Below are positions 18,315-26,992 of a stretch of 64,000 nt of DNA, piece after piece; the first letter of the stretch is position 1, and each line of letters opens with the position of its first letter. This DNA comes from an uncultured Desulfomicrobiaceae bacterium. GTDB lineage: Bacteria; Desulfobacterota; Desulfovibrionia; Desulfovibrionales; Desulfomicrobiaceae. The translations under genes and the position numbers were made by a program. The notes under the pieces are model-generated. The model searched no databases and was not told the origin of the DNA. It saw only the letters and a program-made list of their open reading frames with translations. The stretch spans positions 124,001-188,000 of the forward strand of contig CALKRN010000003.1 of NCBI GenBank assembly GCA_937989665.1. Direction: 5' to 3'.

Positions 18315-18623
18315 GGATAGGACCTCCAAAATGCCATGAGATAGAGCCGGGACCCCAAGGCCGTCATCTTTTTTACGCGTTTACGCGGTGGCCTTGGGCG
18401 AGGGAGCGATGCGTTTTTGGCCAAGTGGTGGGTGGCCAAACCCATCATGGGCCATTGCCCTTCAGGCGTCAAACCGTGAGGGCCGGGCGCTGCGGTGGCT
18501 TGGGGAGCGAGGGGCGTTCGAATTTCTTGTTGGTTTTTGGGCCATTGTGGATGGTACGACGTAAGCTTCTCCGGAGTAGTTCTGAACGGGTTGTTGCCTT
18601 TTGAGGAGGGATGGTTGCGGGCG
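18315..18623. other. Intergenic region with two inverted repeats
   Basis: The 309 bases between the WecA-like stop and the aminopeptidase start, both on the minus strand, contain CCCAAGGCC (18354-18362) against GGCCTTGGG (18390-18398), and TTTGGCC against GGCCAAA a little further right. Neither is followed by a T run in a sensible position. They may be operators or mRNA structure. No gene is recognised here. Confidence 0.5.
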
Positions 18624-19724
18624 TTACACGGGCTTGGACTTACGCCACGGTCGTAGCTCCCGGGTGCGGAAGCGCACCAGACGCTGGTAGGCCCAGATAT
18701 AAAAGAGCACAAAGCTCCCGGCGAACAGGGCAAGGACGGCGGTGGAGCGCCAGAAGAGGACTGCTGGGATGATGGTGGCCATGGCCAGGCCCCAGAGATA
18801 GGGGGCGGTGGCGGCGTTGCGGCGGGTGAGGTCGCGAGCTGCGGTTTTGCCTGCCGCCCAACGGACGATGCGGCGGAAGATGAGGGAGTGCAGGTGGAGG
18901 GCATCAGGTTGGCCGGCGCTGCGTCGCCGCAGGACTCGGCGGCGGTAGATGGAAAAGACCGTCTCAAATACCGGGTACATCGCCACGAGGAGCCCAAACC
19001 ATGGCGAGACCTCGGGGTTGCGGGCCACGAGGAGGACCGCGGCCTCGGCAAACCAAAATCCGGCGAGGTAGGCCCCGCCATCCCCAAGGAAGAGAAGCCC
19101 CCGGGGGTAGTTCCAGAACCAAAAGCCAAGCAGGGCGCCCATGCCGGCGAGGGCCATGTTCCAGACGAGGGCATCGCCGACGAGAAAGGCCACGTAGCCT
19201 ACGGCGGCAAGCATGAGGGTTGTCACCATGGAGGCCAGGCCGTTGAAGCCATCGATGATGTTCACTGCATGGGCCACACCCGCCACACAGAAGATAGTCA
19301 CGGGCAAGGCCACGATTTGCTGGGCTAAAAGCAGGTCGAGGCCAGGGATGTCCACGCGAGGCAAGATGGCGTCGGCAAACCAGGCGGCAAGGGCCGCGGC
19401 CAGCATTGTGGCCCCAAGCCGCGGTCCAGGTCCTACTCGTTTGCTGAGGTCCTCGGCCACGCCCATTCCCCAGGCTGGGAGGCTGGCCAAGAGCAGGACG
19501 CCAAGGAGGGGGGCCTCGCTGCTGCCCCGCCCCAGGAGGACAAGCCACGCCGCCACCATCCCGCCCAGGACGCCCACCCCACCGACGCGCGGCACTTGGC
19601 CGACGTGGACCTTCTGCACTCCGTGTTCGCAGTCCGCGGTCAGTTGGCCGTGGAGGTGGCGCAGGCGCACGAGGACAAGACAAAGAAAGGCAGAGCTCAG
19701 CAGGGCGGTGAGCAGCAGGTGCAT
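18624..19724 (-). CDS. WecA/MraY-like undecaprenyl-phosphate sugar-1-phosphate transferase
   Basis: Polytopic inner-membrane protein of 366 residues that would attach a sugar-1-phosphate to undecaprenyl phosphate, starting surface glycan assembly. Family signatures are visible: VPRVGGVGVLGG near the N-terminus, the catalytic loop AHAVNIIDGFNGLASM and FLGDGGAYLAGF. About ten hydrophobic helices can be seen. The ATG at 19724 is chosen because the upstream open frame (to 20024) is an antisense shadow of trpA. It lies 88 bases after trpA behind a strong hairpin. The product sugar cannot be told. Confidence 0.87.
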   Translation of the reverse strand: MHLLLTALLSSAFLCLVLVRLRHLHGQLTADCEHGVQKVHVGQVPRVGGVGVLGGMVAAWLVLLGRGSSEAPLLGVLLLASLPAWGMGVAEDLSKRVGPGPRLGATMLAAALAAWFADAILPRVDIPGLDLLLAQQIVALPVTIFCVAGVAHAVNIIDGFNGLASMVTTLMLAAVGYVAFLVGDALVWNMALAGMGALLGFWFWNYPRGLLFLGDGGAYLAGFWFAEAAVLLVARNPEVSPWFGLLVAMYPVFETVFSIYRRRVLRRRSAGQPDALHLHSLIFRRIVRWAAGKTAARDLTRRNAATAPYLWGLAMATIIPAVLFWRSTAVLALFAGSFVLFYIWAYQRLVRFRTRELRPWRKSKPV

Positions 19725-19786
19725 GGTGCGGCTCTGGGGGAAAGGCCTGGTTTCGTCAAGGAGGATGGGCAGGGCGCGGCAGGGGG

Positions 19787-19809
19787 GCCGGGGAGAACTC
19801 CTCCCCGGC
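19787..19809 (-). terminator. Perfect stem-loop just after trpA (no U tract)
   Basis: GCCGGGGAG (19787-19795) and CTCCCCGGC (19801-19809) form a 9-bp stem with a five-base loop, three bases after the trpA stop codon. No T run follows on the minus strand, so it may stabilise the mRNA end or act weakly before the WecA-like gene. Confidence 0.4.
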
Positions 19810-19812
19810 AGG

Positions 19813-20589
19813 TTAAAGAGAGGTGCAGGCGCGGAGAAAGTCCTCCACCGCGGAAATATCCCCGCGGGTGACAAGCCCCAGGATATGGCTCCCCACGACA
19901 GCGACTTCCGCCCGACCGCGGAGGGCCGCCACGTGCTCGGGCTGGCTGATGCCAAAACCTGCGGCCACCGGCAGCTGGGTGCGGCGGCGGAGGGTCTCGA
20001 GATAAGCCAGGGACGCGGGGGCAAGGTCTTTTGAGGCGCCGGTGATCCCCACTTTGAGGGTGGTGTAGATCATCCCTGAGGCTTGGGGGAGGAGGAAGTC
20101 CAGGCGCGCTGCCGGGGTGTCGGGGGAGATGACGAGGATTGGGTGCAGGCCCTGGCGGCGGGCTTCCTCGGCGTAAGTCCCCTCGGGTTCGTCGAGGGGG
20201 AGGTCTGGGAGAATGATTCCTTGGGCGCCTGCGCGGCAGCAGGCATCAACAAAGCGAGAGAGCCCCATGGCATAAGGGATGTTGGCATAGGTCATGACAA
20301 GAAAGGCCACCTCAGGCAGGGCTGCGGCCATCTCGCCCATCCACTTGAGGGCATCTTCTGGCCGCACCCCGGCATCAAGGGCGGCTTGATTGGCGGCGGT
20401 GATGGTGGGGCCGTCGGCCAGGGGGTCGGTGAAGGGCAGTTGTACCTCCAAAAGCCGGACTCCACTGCGGGCCATGGTCTGCACGAGGGCGCTGCAGGTC
20501 TCCCAATCCGGATAACCGGCGACCACATGAGTCATGAGTTGGATGGGACGGGGGGCTGTCTGCAGGACAGTATCGAGCTTATTGGTCAC
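19813..20589 (-). CDS. trpA: Tryptophan synthase alpha chain
   Basis: Cleaves indole-3-glycerol phosphate to indole for TrpB; 258 residues. Recognised by [28 protein letters not shown] with the catalytic Glu/Asp region, [11 protein letters not shown] and [13 protein letters not shown]. The start is taken as GTG at 20589 ([15 protein letters not shown]), which lies 11 bases inside the end of trpB and suggests translational coupling. An internal ATG would remove the usual N-terminal helix. It is the last trp gene of the cluster. Confidence 0.93.
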   Translation of the reverse strand: MTNKLDTVLQTAPRPIQLMTHVVAGYPDWETCSALVQTMARSGVRLLEVQLPFTDPLADGPTITAANQAALDAGVRPEDALKWMGEMAAALPEVAFLVMTYANIPYAMGLSRFVDACCRAGAQGIILPDLPLDEPEGTYAEEARRQGLHPILVISPDTPAARLDFLLPQASGMIYTTLKVGITGASKDLAPASLAYLETLRRRTQLPVAAGFGISQPEHVAALRGRAEVAVVGSHILGLVTRGDISAVEDFLRACTSL

Positions 20590-21802
20590 GGTGCACCTCG
20601 CTGTGGAGAAAGGCACGCCAACGCGCCTCGTCGAGGGCGCGGGCGGTGATGAAGAGGTCCTTGTCCCCTCGGCCGGAGATGTTGACCACCATGAGGTCGT
20701 CTTTGGGGAGGCGAGGGGCCAGGCGGGCCGCCAGGGCGACAGCATGGGCCGACTCCAGGGCCGGGATGATCCCTTCGAGGCGGGCAAGGAGCTGGTAGGC
20801 GGCCAGGGCCTCGTCGTCGGAGATGGCAGAGAACTGGATGCGGCCTTGCTGGAAGTGCCAGGCGAGCTCCGGGCCGATACCGGCGTAGTCCAAGCCAGCG
20901 GAAATGGAATGGGTCCCTTGGATCTGGCCGTGTTCGTCCTGGAGAAAGTAGCTTTTGTAGCCTTGGACGATGCCGGTGGTGGGCCTGCCTTGGAGGCGGG
21001 CGGCATGTTCGCCGGGGGCCGGGCCGCGGCCGCCGGCCTCGGCGCCATAGAGGCGGATCTCCCGGTCGTCCAGAAAGGGGGCGAAGAGGCCGATGGAGTT
21101 GGAGCCGCCACCGACACAGGCCACAAGGTGGTCGGGCTTGCGGCCAGTTAGCGTCTGGAGCTGGGAAGCGACTTCGCGGCCAATTACGGATTGGAACTCG
21201 CGCACGATGGTGGGGTAGGGATGGGGGCCAAGGGCAGAGCCGAGGACGTAGTGCGTGGAGGGGAGGTGTTGGACCCATTCCTTGAGGGCGGCATTGACCG
21301 CGTCTTTGAGGGTGCGGGTACCGTCGGCCACGGCCACGACCTCAGCGCCAAGGAGGCGCATGGCAAAGACGTTGGGGTATTGCCGGGCGACGTCCACCTC
21401 CCCCATGAACACGGTGCATCCCAGCCCGCAGCGGGCCGCCACGGTGGCGGTGGCTAGGCCGTGCTGACCGGCCCCGGTCTCGGCGATGAGACGGGTTTTG
21501 CCCATGCGCAGAGCAAGGAGGGCTTGGCCCAGGGCATTGGTGATCTTGTGGGCGCCGGTGTGGTTGAGACTCTCCAATTTGAGGAAGATGTGGCAGCCGT
21601 TGAGGTGGCGGGTGAGGTTGTGGGCCGGGTAGAGGGGCGTTGGCCGGCCGCAGTAGTGGCGTAACAGCTCGTCGAAGCTTTTGTTAAAGGCCGGGTCCTG
21701 GCGGGCGGCCAGGAATGCGGCCTCGAGCTCGTCGAGAGCTGGGACCAGCATTTCCGGGACGTAGCGGCCACCAAAGGGGCCAAAATGGCGAGGGAGGGTC
21801 AT
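20579..21802 (-). CDS. trpB: Tryptophan synthase beta chain
   Basis: PLP enzyme that condenses indole with serine; 407 residues. The N-terminus [20 protein letters not shown], the PLP-lysine motif [36 protein letters not shown] and [12 protein letters not shown] are all present. This is the standard TrpB1 type that works with TrpA. It overlaps trpF by ATGA and trpA by 11 bases. Confidence 0.96.
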   Translation of the reverse strand: MTLPRHFGPFGGRYVPEMLVPALDELEAAFLAARQDPAFNKSFDELLRHYCGRPTPLYPAHNLTRHLNGCHIFLKLESLNHTGAHKITNALGQALLALRMGKTRLIAETGAGQHGLATATVAARCGLGCTVFMGEVDVARQYPNVFAMRLLGAEVVAVADGTRTLKDAVNAALKEWVQHLPSTHYVLGSALGPHPYPTIVREFQSVIGREVASQLQTLTGRKPDHLVACVGGGSNSIGLFAPFLDDREIRLYGAEAGGRGPAPGEHAARLQGRPTTGIVQGYKSYFLQDEHGQIQGTHSISAGLDYAGIGPELAWHFQQGRIQFSAISDDEALAAYQLLARLEGIIPALESAHAVALAARLAPRLPKDDLMVVNISGRGDKDLFITARALDEARWRAFLHSEVHRDQ

Positions 21803-22407
21803 GAGGTACCTCGGATGCGTTTGAGGGTGGCGTGGAGTTTGGTTGCGTCTTTGTGACCAGGGGCTGTTTCCACTCCGGAGTTGAGGTCAAGGCCATCCGG
21901 CTGCAGGGCAAGGGCGCCTTGGATCGTGGATGGTCCCAGGCCGCCGGCCAATATCCAGGGCATGGGCAAGGAAGGCATGGGCCAGGGCAGGCGCACGGTC
22001 CGGCCATGGCCGCCGCCACGGGTGCCGGCATCGAGAAGGACGAAGGCGCAGCCGTCCTTCCAGCGGGCCACGGCCCTTTGGAAGTCCTGGGCTGTGGCGT
22101 AGCGCTCGGGCCAGAGCACGGCGATGGTCCGTTCTGGGCCAAGGATTTGGCTGGCCTCCAACGGATAGTCCCCGTGAAGTTGGAGCATGTCCACTCGGGC
22201 TGTTGCCGCCAGTTGGGCCACGAGCTGCAGGTCCGGGGTCGTGACGACCCCCACCTTGCGGCAGCGGGTGGTGATGCGGCCCACCCAGGCTGGGTCCACC
22301 TGCCGTGGGCTGCCTGGATGGAAGATAAACCCCACCAGGTCCACCGGAAGGCCCTCGCACAGGCAGATATCCTCGTTTCGAGTCAGTCCGCAGACCTTGA
22401 TCAGCAT
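21799..22407 (-). CDS. trpF: Phosphoribosylanthranilate isomerase
   Basis: Third step after anthranilate in Trp synthesis; 202 residues forming a small TIM barrel. Conserved parts are [10 protein letters not shown] with the catalytic Cys, [29 protein letters not shown] with the catalytic Asp, [11 protein letters not shown] and [11 protein letters not shown]. It overlaps trpC by 7 bases and trpB by 4. Confidence 0.95.
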   Translation of the reverse strand: MLIKVCGLTRNEDICLCEGLPVDLVGFIFHPGSPRQVDPAWVGRITTRCRKVGVVTTPDLQLVAQLAATARVDMLQLHGDYPLEASQILGPERTIAVLWPERYATAQDFQRAVARWKDGCAFVLLDAGTRGGGHGRTVRLPWPMPSLPMPWILAGGLGPSTIQGALALQPDGLDLNSGVETAPGHKDATKLHATLKRIRGTS

Positions 22408-23183
22408 GGGGTCTCTCCCAAAAGCTGGCGCAGGGCGTCTTCTGGGGCTTCGGCCGTCATAAGGCTCGTGCCGACGAGGATGGCGTCAAAGCCGGCCCTC
22501 TCGAGGCGCAAGATATCGGCCCGGCCGCTCACTCCGCTGGCAGCGATCCAGGTTTGGCCGGGCCGTTTGGCCTGCACGAGCGCGAGGGAGCGCTCCACGT
22601 CTACGGTCAGGGTATCGAGGTCGCGGGCATTGGCCTGGATGAGGGTGGCGCCCGCAGCGGTGGCCCGCTTGAGGTCTGCGGCGTCGAAGACCTCCACCAC
22701 GGCCTCGAGCCCCAGCTTCTGGGCCTGCTGGAGGCAGGAGGCGAGGGTTGGGTCATCGAGAAGGCGGACGATGAGCAGGACCGCTGAGGCCGGGGTGGCC
22801 GCTGTGGCCACCACCTGGAGGGGATGGAAGAGGAAGTCTTTGCGAAGCAAGGGCAGTTTGAGGCCTGCGGCGGCTTCGAGGTGTTCGAGGCTGCCGGCAA
22901 AGAAGCGCGCTTCGGTGAGGATGGACAGGGCGCAGGCCCCAGCCGTGGCGTAGGCGCGGCATATTTCCTCCACGCTGCCTACATGGCGTAGCAGGCCGCG
23001 GCTCGGGGAGGCGCGCTTGTGTTCGGCGATGATGGCGCTGCGACCAGCGCAGCGGGCAGCATAGATGGCGGCACGCAGGCATGGTCGTGGGCCTGGGCGC
23101 GGGGCCGGGAGGCGGCCTTCGGCCTGGAGGGCGAGGAGCTCGGCCACTTCAGCGGCCTTGGCCTGGCGGAAGCGTTCAAGCAT
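22401..23183 (-). CDS. trpC: Indole-3-glycerol phosphate synthase
   Basis: Closes the indole ring; 260 residues. Visible blocks are IIAEHKRASPSRGLL with the catalytic Lys, ALSILTEARFFAGSLEHLEA, LPLLRKDFLFHPLQV, AVVEVFDAADL, IQANARDLDTLTVD and AILVGTSLMTAEAPEDAL. The ATG at 23183 overlaps the trpD stop by 8 bases. TrpC and TrpF are separate proteins here, unlike the E. coli fusion. Confidence 0.95.
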   Translation of the reverse strand: MLERFRQAKAAEVAELLALQAEGRLPAPRPGPRPCLRAAIYAARCAGRSAIIAEHKRASPSRGLLRHVGSVEEICRAYATAGACALSILTEARFFAGSLEHLEAAAGLKLPLLRKDFLFHPLQVVATAATPASAVLLIVRLLDDPTLASCLQQAQKLGLEAVVEVFDAADLKRATAAGATLIQANARDLDTLTVDVERSLALVQAKRPGQTWIAASGVSGRADILRLERAGFDAILVGTSLMTAEAPEDALRQLLGETPC

Positions 23184-24168
23184 GGGGCACCTCCTGGGAG
23201 AGGCCTTGGCGCACGCGGGCACGCGCTGCTGCCATGGCATCGTGAAGGGGAAGGGCCTCGAGGAGGTGGAGGGCCAGGCCAAGGTTGAGGGCCACCATGG
23301 CCTGGAGTGGGGCTGGGCCCTGGCCGGCAAGGACCTCGCGCTGGCGGGCGATGGCCTCGGCCTTGGTGGCGCATACCAGGGCTTCCGGGGGGACAGGGGC
23401 GAAGCCGAAGTCTTCAGGGTTCAGGGCAAGGGGCTGAAGTTCGCCGTGGTCCACGCGCAGGACCTGGGCGGGTCCGCAGGGGGTCAGTTCGTCGAAGCCG
23501 CCGGCGCCGTGGACAACGGCGGCATGGGGGATGTCCAGCTGGGCCAGGGCTTGGGCGAGGATGGGCACAAGGCGCGCCTCTGGCACGCCCAGGAGTTGGT
23601 GGGTGGGCCGGGCGGGATTGATGAGGGGCCCAAGGAGATTGAAGAGGGTGCGCACGCCAAGGGCCCGGCGCAAAGGGGCGATGCGGGCAAAGGCCGGATG
23701 GAAGTGCGGGGCAAAGAGAAAGACGAAATGCCCCTTTTGGGCCAAGGCCGTCGCGGCCGCAGGGGAGTCGGCGAGCGGCAGGCCAAGGGCCTCGATGACA
23801 TCGGCGCTGCCGCAGGTGCTGGAGACGGCGCGGTTGCCGTGCTTCACCGTGGTGTAGCCGAGATCGGCAAGGAAGAGGGCCACGGCCGTGGAGCAATTGA
23901 AGCTCATGCGGCCATCGCCTCCGGTGCCGCAAGTATCGATGCGGGGGCTTGGCAGCTGGGTGACGAGGTGGGCGCGGGCAAGGGCGGCTTGTGCCGCGGC
24001 GGCGAGTTCCGTGGCGCTTTCGCCCTTGGCGCGCAGGGCGATGAGCAGGGCGGCGGCCGGGCCGTCGGCAAGTTCCCCGTCGAGCAGGGCGGCAAAGATG
24101 GCGGTGGCGGTGGCTCGGTCGAGGTCCTGGCCAGCGAGCAGAGTTTCGAGGAGCGGGGCGATGGTCAT
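23176..24168 (-). CDS. trpD: Anthranilate phosphoribosyltransferase
   Basis: Transfers phosphoribosyl from PRPP to anthranilate; 330 residues. Signature blocks are DTCGTGGDGRMSFNCSTAVA, KHGNRAVSSTCGSADVIEAL, FAPHFHPAFARIAPLR and GVRTLFNLLGPLINPA. The ATG at 24168 overlaps trpG by ATGA. It is a stand-alone enzyme not fused to the amidotransferase. Confidence 0.96.
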   Translation of the reverse strand: MTIAPLLETLLAGQDLDRATATAIFAALLDGELADGPAAALLIALRAKGESATELAAAAQAALARAHLVTQLPSPRIDTCGTGGDGRMSFNCSTAVALFLADLGYTTVKHGNRAVSSTCGSADVIEALGLPLADSPAAATALAQKGHFVFLFAPHFHPAFARIAPLRRALGVRTLFNLLGPLINPARPTHQLLGVPEARLVPILAQALAQLDIPHAAVVHGAGGFDELTPCGPAQVLRVDHGELQPLALNPEDFGFAPVPPEALVCATKAEAIARQREVLAGQGPAPLQAMVALNLGLALHLLEALPLHDAMAAARARVRQGLSQEVPHA

Positions 24169-24746
24169 GCTGTCCTCCGCATGAGGGTAAGGAAGTTGGC
24201 AAGGAGGGTCGGGCCGTGGGGGGTGAGGACTGATTCGGGGTGGAATTGGACGCCGAACCACGGTCGGTCCGGGAAGGTAATGCCCATGATTTCGCCATCG
24301 TCGGCGCGGGCGGTGACGGCAAAGGGCAGGGGACCAGCCTCGAGGACCGCCAGGGAATGGTAGCGTCCTACTTCTACGGGATTGGGCAGACCAGCAAAGA
24401 GGTCGGTGCCGTCGTGGGTCACGAGGGAGGTCTTGCCATGCATGATGCGCCGGGCAGCGCCCACCGGGGCGCCCGCGAAATGGGCCAGCGTCTGGTGGCC
24501 AAGGCACACGCCGAGGACCGGCACCTGGGGCGGCAGGGCCTGGAGAAAAGGCAGGCACAGGCCCGTGTTGGCAGGGTGGCTTGGTCCGGGGGAGAGGACG
24601 ACGCCCTCCAGGTGGGGGTCCGTGGCCAAGGCAAGGAGCTGGGGGTCTGCATTGCGCAACACCAGGGGGTCTGCGCCGATGCCTTGGAAGAGTTGGACGA
24701 GATTGAAGGTAAAAGAATCAAAGTTGTCGATGAGCAAAAACATCAT
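24165..24746 (-). CDS. trpG: Anthranilate synthase glutamine amidotransferase component
   Basis: Class I amidotransferase that supplies ammonia to TrpE; 193 residues. The chain starts LLIDNFDSFTFNLVQLF, with SPGPSHPANTG, the nucleophile motif GVCLGHQTLA and the catalytic FHPESVLTPHG at the C-terminus. It overlaps trpE by 29 bases and trpD by 4, so the three subunits are tightly coupled. Confidence 0.96.
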   Translation of the reverse strand: MMFLLIDNFDSFTFNLVQLFQGIGADPLVLRNADPQLLALATDPHLEGVVLSPGPSHPANTGLCLPFLQALPPQVPVLGVCLGHQTLAHFAGAPVGAARRIMHGKTSLVTHDGTDLFAGLPNPVEVGRYHSLAVLEAGPLPFAVTARADDGEIMGITFPDRPWFGVQFHPESVLTPHGPTLLANFLTLMRRTA

Positions 24747-26136
24747 TGCCTCCGGTCTCGGTTAGAGCGGCGAGGATGGCCCGGGCCTTGTTGTGGCATT
24801 CGAGCCACTCTTTTTCGGGGTCTGAGTCAAAGACGATGCCAGCGCCGGCCTGCCAGTGGACCTGTCCCTCGCGCACCCACAGGGAGCGGATGGTGATCCC
24901 CACATCGAGGTCCATGGCTTCCGGGCCAAGGCCCAGCCAGCCGATACCTCCGGCATAGGGGCCACGGGGCAGGAGTTCTTCCTCGTGGATGAGCTCCATG
25001 GCCCGGATCTTGGGCGCCCCGGACACGGTGCCGGCCGGGAATGTGGCGGCAAGGACGTCCACGGCGCCCAACCCCGGCCGAAGCTTGGCCGAGAGATAGG
25101 AGGTGAGGTGCATGACGTGGGAGAAGCGCTCAATCTCCATGGTGGCATCTACCTGGACACTGCTGGGTTGGGCGATACGGCCCAGGTCATTGCGGCCAAG
25201 GTCCACGAGCATGACGTGCTCGGCCCGTTCTTTTTCGTCGGCGATCAGCTCTCGCGCCAGGGCTTCGTCCTCGGCCGCGGTGGCCCCGCGAGGCCGGGTG
25301 CCAGCAATGGGCCGTAGCTCGAGGTGGCCGTGGGTGCCGCGCACGAGAAGCTCTGGCGAGGAGCCGAGGAGGGTGCACTGCGGGTCCAGGGCGAGGTAGA
25401 AGGTGTAGGGCGAGGGATTGAGGCGGCGCAGGCTGCGGTAGACCTCGAAGGTGGAGCCGGCAAAGGGGGCGGAGAAGCGAGTGGAGAGGACGACCTGGAT
25501 GGCCTCGCCGGCCTGGATGGCTGCTTTGGTGCGCCGGACCTGGCCGAGGAAGGTCTCTTGATCGGGGATGGTGGTAACGGGGCCGATGTGGGGTGGGGTG
25601 GGAGAGAGGGGGGCGCGCAGGTTGGGGATAGGGTCGTCGTCAAGGGCCAGGGCAAGGCAGCGGTGGCGCAGGTGGTCAAAGAGGATATGCCGCCCGGGGA
25701 GGACGAAGTGGGCCTCGGCCTTGTGTGGTGCTAAGAACCTCGCCACTGCCGGTTCAAAGAGGCCAGCGGCGTTGTAGCCCAAAAAGCCGACGAGGGCACG
25801 GGTCATGGGCGGGAGGTTGGCCTCGGGCGGGGTGATGGTAAGGGTCTGCTGTACGGCCCGCAGGCCCTCGAGGAAAGGCAGACCATGGAAGCGGCTGAGG
25901 TCTTCGAGTCGGGGGTCGAGGACCTCCACGGCGAGGCGGCCTTCCGCGCAGGTGAGGATAAGGCGGAAGTCCCAGGCAATGAGGCTATAGCGGCCAAGGC
26001 GGCCATCCACCTCGCTGCTTTCGAGCAACAGTCCTGGGGCTTCTCCCACGGCCTGAAGGTAGAGGGAGATGGGGGTTTGGGTATCTGCCGGCAGCCAGCA
26101 GCCGTGCTGGTGCAGGGGGGGTAAATTGGTGGGCAT
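24718..26136 (-). CDS. trpE: Anthranilate synthase component I
   Basis: Commits chorismate to tryptophan; 472 residues. The feedback-site motif LLESSEVDGRLGRYSLIAWD is near the N-terminus. The chorismate-binding core carries SPELLVRGTHGHLELRPIAG, GTRPRGATAAEDEALA, HVMLVDLGRNDLGRIA and FPAGTVSGAPKIRAMELI. The ATG at 26136 follows GGAGAT. It is the first gene after the Trp attenuator (26162-26263). Confidence 0.96.
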   Translation of the reverse strand: MPTNLPPLHQHGCWLPADTQTPISLYLQAVGEAPGLLLESSEVDGRLGRYSLIAWDFRLILTCAEGRLAVEVLDPRLEDLSRFHGLPFLEGLRAVQQTLTITPPEANLPPMTRALVGFLGYNAAGLFEPAVARFLAPHKAEAHFVLPGRHILFDHLRHRCLALALDDDPIPNLRAPLSPTPPHIGPVTTIPDQETFLGQVRRTKAAIQAGEAIQVVLSTRFSAPFAGSTFEVYRSLRRLNPSPYTFYLALDPQCTLLGSSPELLVRGTHGHLELRPIAGTRPRGATAAEDEALARELIADEKERAEHVMLVDLGRNDLGRIAQPSSVQVDATMEIERFSHVMHLTSYLSAKLRPGLGAVDVLAATFPAGTVSGAPKIRAMELIHEEELLPRGPYAGGIGWLGLGPEAMDLDVGITIRSLWVREGQVHWQAGAGIVFDSDPEKEWLECHNKARAILAALTETGGNDVFAHRQL

Positions 26137-26161
26137 TGGTATCTCCGGGGTTGGGGAAACT

Positions 26162-26193
26162 AAAAAAGCCGGTCTTCCGTGGGGAGGACCGGC
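26162..26193 (-). terminator. Intrinsic terminator before trpE
   Basis: GCCGGTC (26193-26187) pairs with GACCGGC (26174-26168), extended inward by TCC/GGA, followed by U6 (26167-26162). It stands between the tyrA stop and the trpE start. It would silence all trp genes unless bypassed. Confidence 0.9.
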
Positions 26194-26263
26194 CAGCCAA
26201 GCACTGCGCTCGGGTGGAAGCTTAGGGTCCTCCCGTGGTTGTGGCTCGCCACCACCAGAGCAT
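26162..26263 (-). promoter_or_regulatory. Tryptophan attenuator nested in the 3' end of tyrA
   Basis: On the minus strand, ATG CTC is followed by three TGG codons (26257-26249) in the tyrA frame, then ten codons and TAA (26224-26222). GGGAGGACC in the last codons (26234-26226) is a perfect 9-base complement of GGTCCTCCC (26190-26182). The latter is part of the 5' arm of the terminator 26193-26168. The UGG codons can also pair with CCACAACCA just after them. This is the arrangement of a 1:2 / 2:3 / 3:4 trp attenuator: stalling on UGG would favour 2:3 and readthrough into trpE. AAGG lies 8 bases before the nested ATG, so the 13-residue peptide could also be made independently. Function is inferred. 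Confidence 0.8.
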
Positions 26264-26992
26264 GGTTTCGGCCTTGCGCGCTGCAAGGTCCAGGTCACCA
26301 CCTGCGGCCACATTGAGGTAGCTGCGGAAGCGGCGGGCGGCTTCAAGGGAAAAGGGGTTTGCCTCCACCAGGGCCGTAAAGAGGGCAGCGTCTTCGCCCA
26401 CTAGTTTGGCGGCAGCGTCCATACGGCGGCGGAAGGAAGGCGTGAGGTACGGGGCAAGGTCGATGTCCGGCGCGGCGCAGAGATAGGCCACGGTGGTGAG
26501 AAAATTGAGCCCTTGGACGTAGGCCATGGCCCGGTCGTGGTCTTCGGCGGTGGTGTGAAAGGGGGCATAGCCAAGGCGGGTCAGGAGGGTGAAGGCGGTG
26601 CCCACGGCCTCGTGGTCCCGGCCGGGGACCACGGCCACGGGCAAGGGGGCTGTGGTGTCGGGGCCAAAGAGGGGGTGGAGGCCGACCACCGGGGTGGTAG
26701 TGGCCGTGAGCATCGCCGCCAGGGGGAGGAGTTTGACCGAGGCAATGTCCATGAGAATGGTAGATGGCCCTAGGGCAGGGGCCACGGCGGCTACGGCCTC
26801 GGCTATTGCCCCTACGGGCACGGCGAGGACGACGAATTGGGCCGCGGCTACAGCGTGGCGGAGGTCCTCGAGGTCAAGGGGCAGGTCAAAGCCTGCCACG
26901 GCATAGCCGGCCTGCCTCAGGTCCTGGGCAAGACGTCTGCCCATGCGCCCCTGGGCGCCGAGGAGCACGACCTGCTCTGGGCTAGGCGTCAT
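26222..26992 (-). CDS. tyrA: Prephenate dehydrogenase ending in a Trp-codon run
   Basis: NAD-dependent step from prephenate to 4-hydroxyphenylpyruvate; 256 residues. The dinucleotide fold VVLLGAQGRMGRRLAQDLR is at the N-terminus, then MDIASVKLLPLAAM, VVGLHPLFGPDT and DHDRAMAYVQGLNFLTT. The C-terminus reads KAETMLWWWRATTTGGP, and this end doubles as the putative trp leader. The ATG at 26992 overlaps aroA by 11 bases; the longer frame is an aroA shadow. Whether WWW is part of the conserved enzyme or was added for regulation needs comparison. Confidence 0.9.
   Translation of the reverse strand: MTPSPEQVVLLGAQGRMGRRLAQDLRQAGYAVAGFDLPLDLEDLRHAVAAAQFVVLAVPVGAIAEAVAAVAPALGPSTILMDIASVKLLPLAAMLTATTTPVVGLHPLFGPDTTAPLPVAVVPGRDHEAVGTAFTLLTRLGYAPFHTTAEDHDRAMAYVQGLNFLTTVAYLCAAPDIDLAPYLTPSFRRRMDAAAKLVGEDAALFTALVEANPFSLEAARRFRSYLNVAAGGDLDLAARKAETMLWWWRATTTGGP

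Noticed and set aside
18624-20024. A 466-residue version of the WecA-like protein
   Set aside because: The first 100 residues are an antisense-like translation of the trpA region; homology starts at the ATG at 19724.
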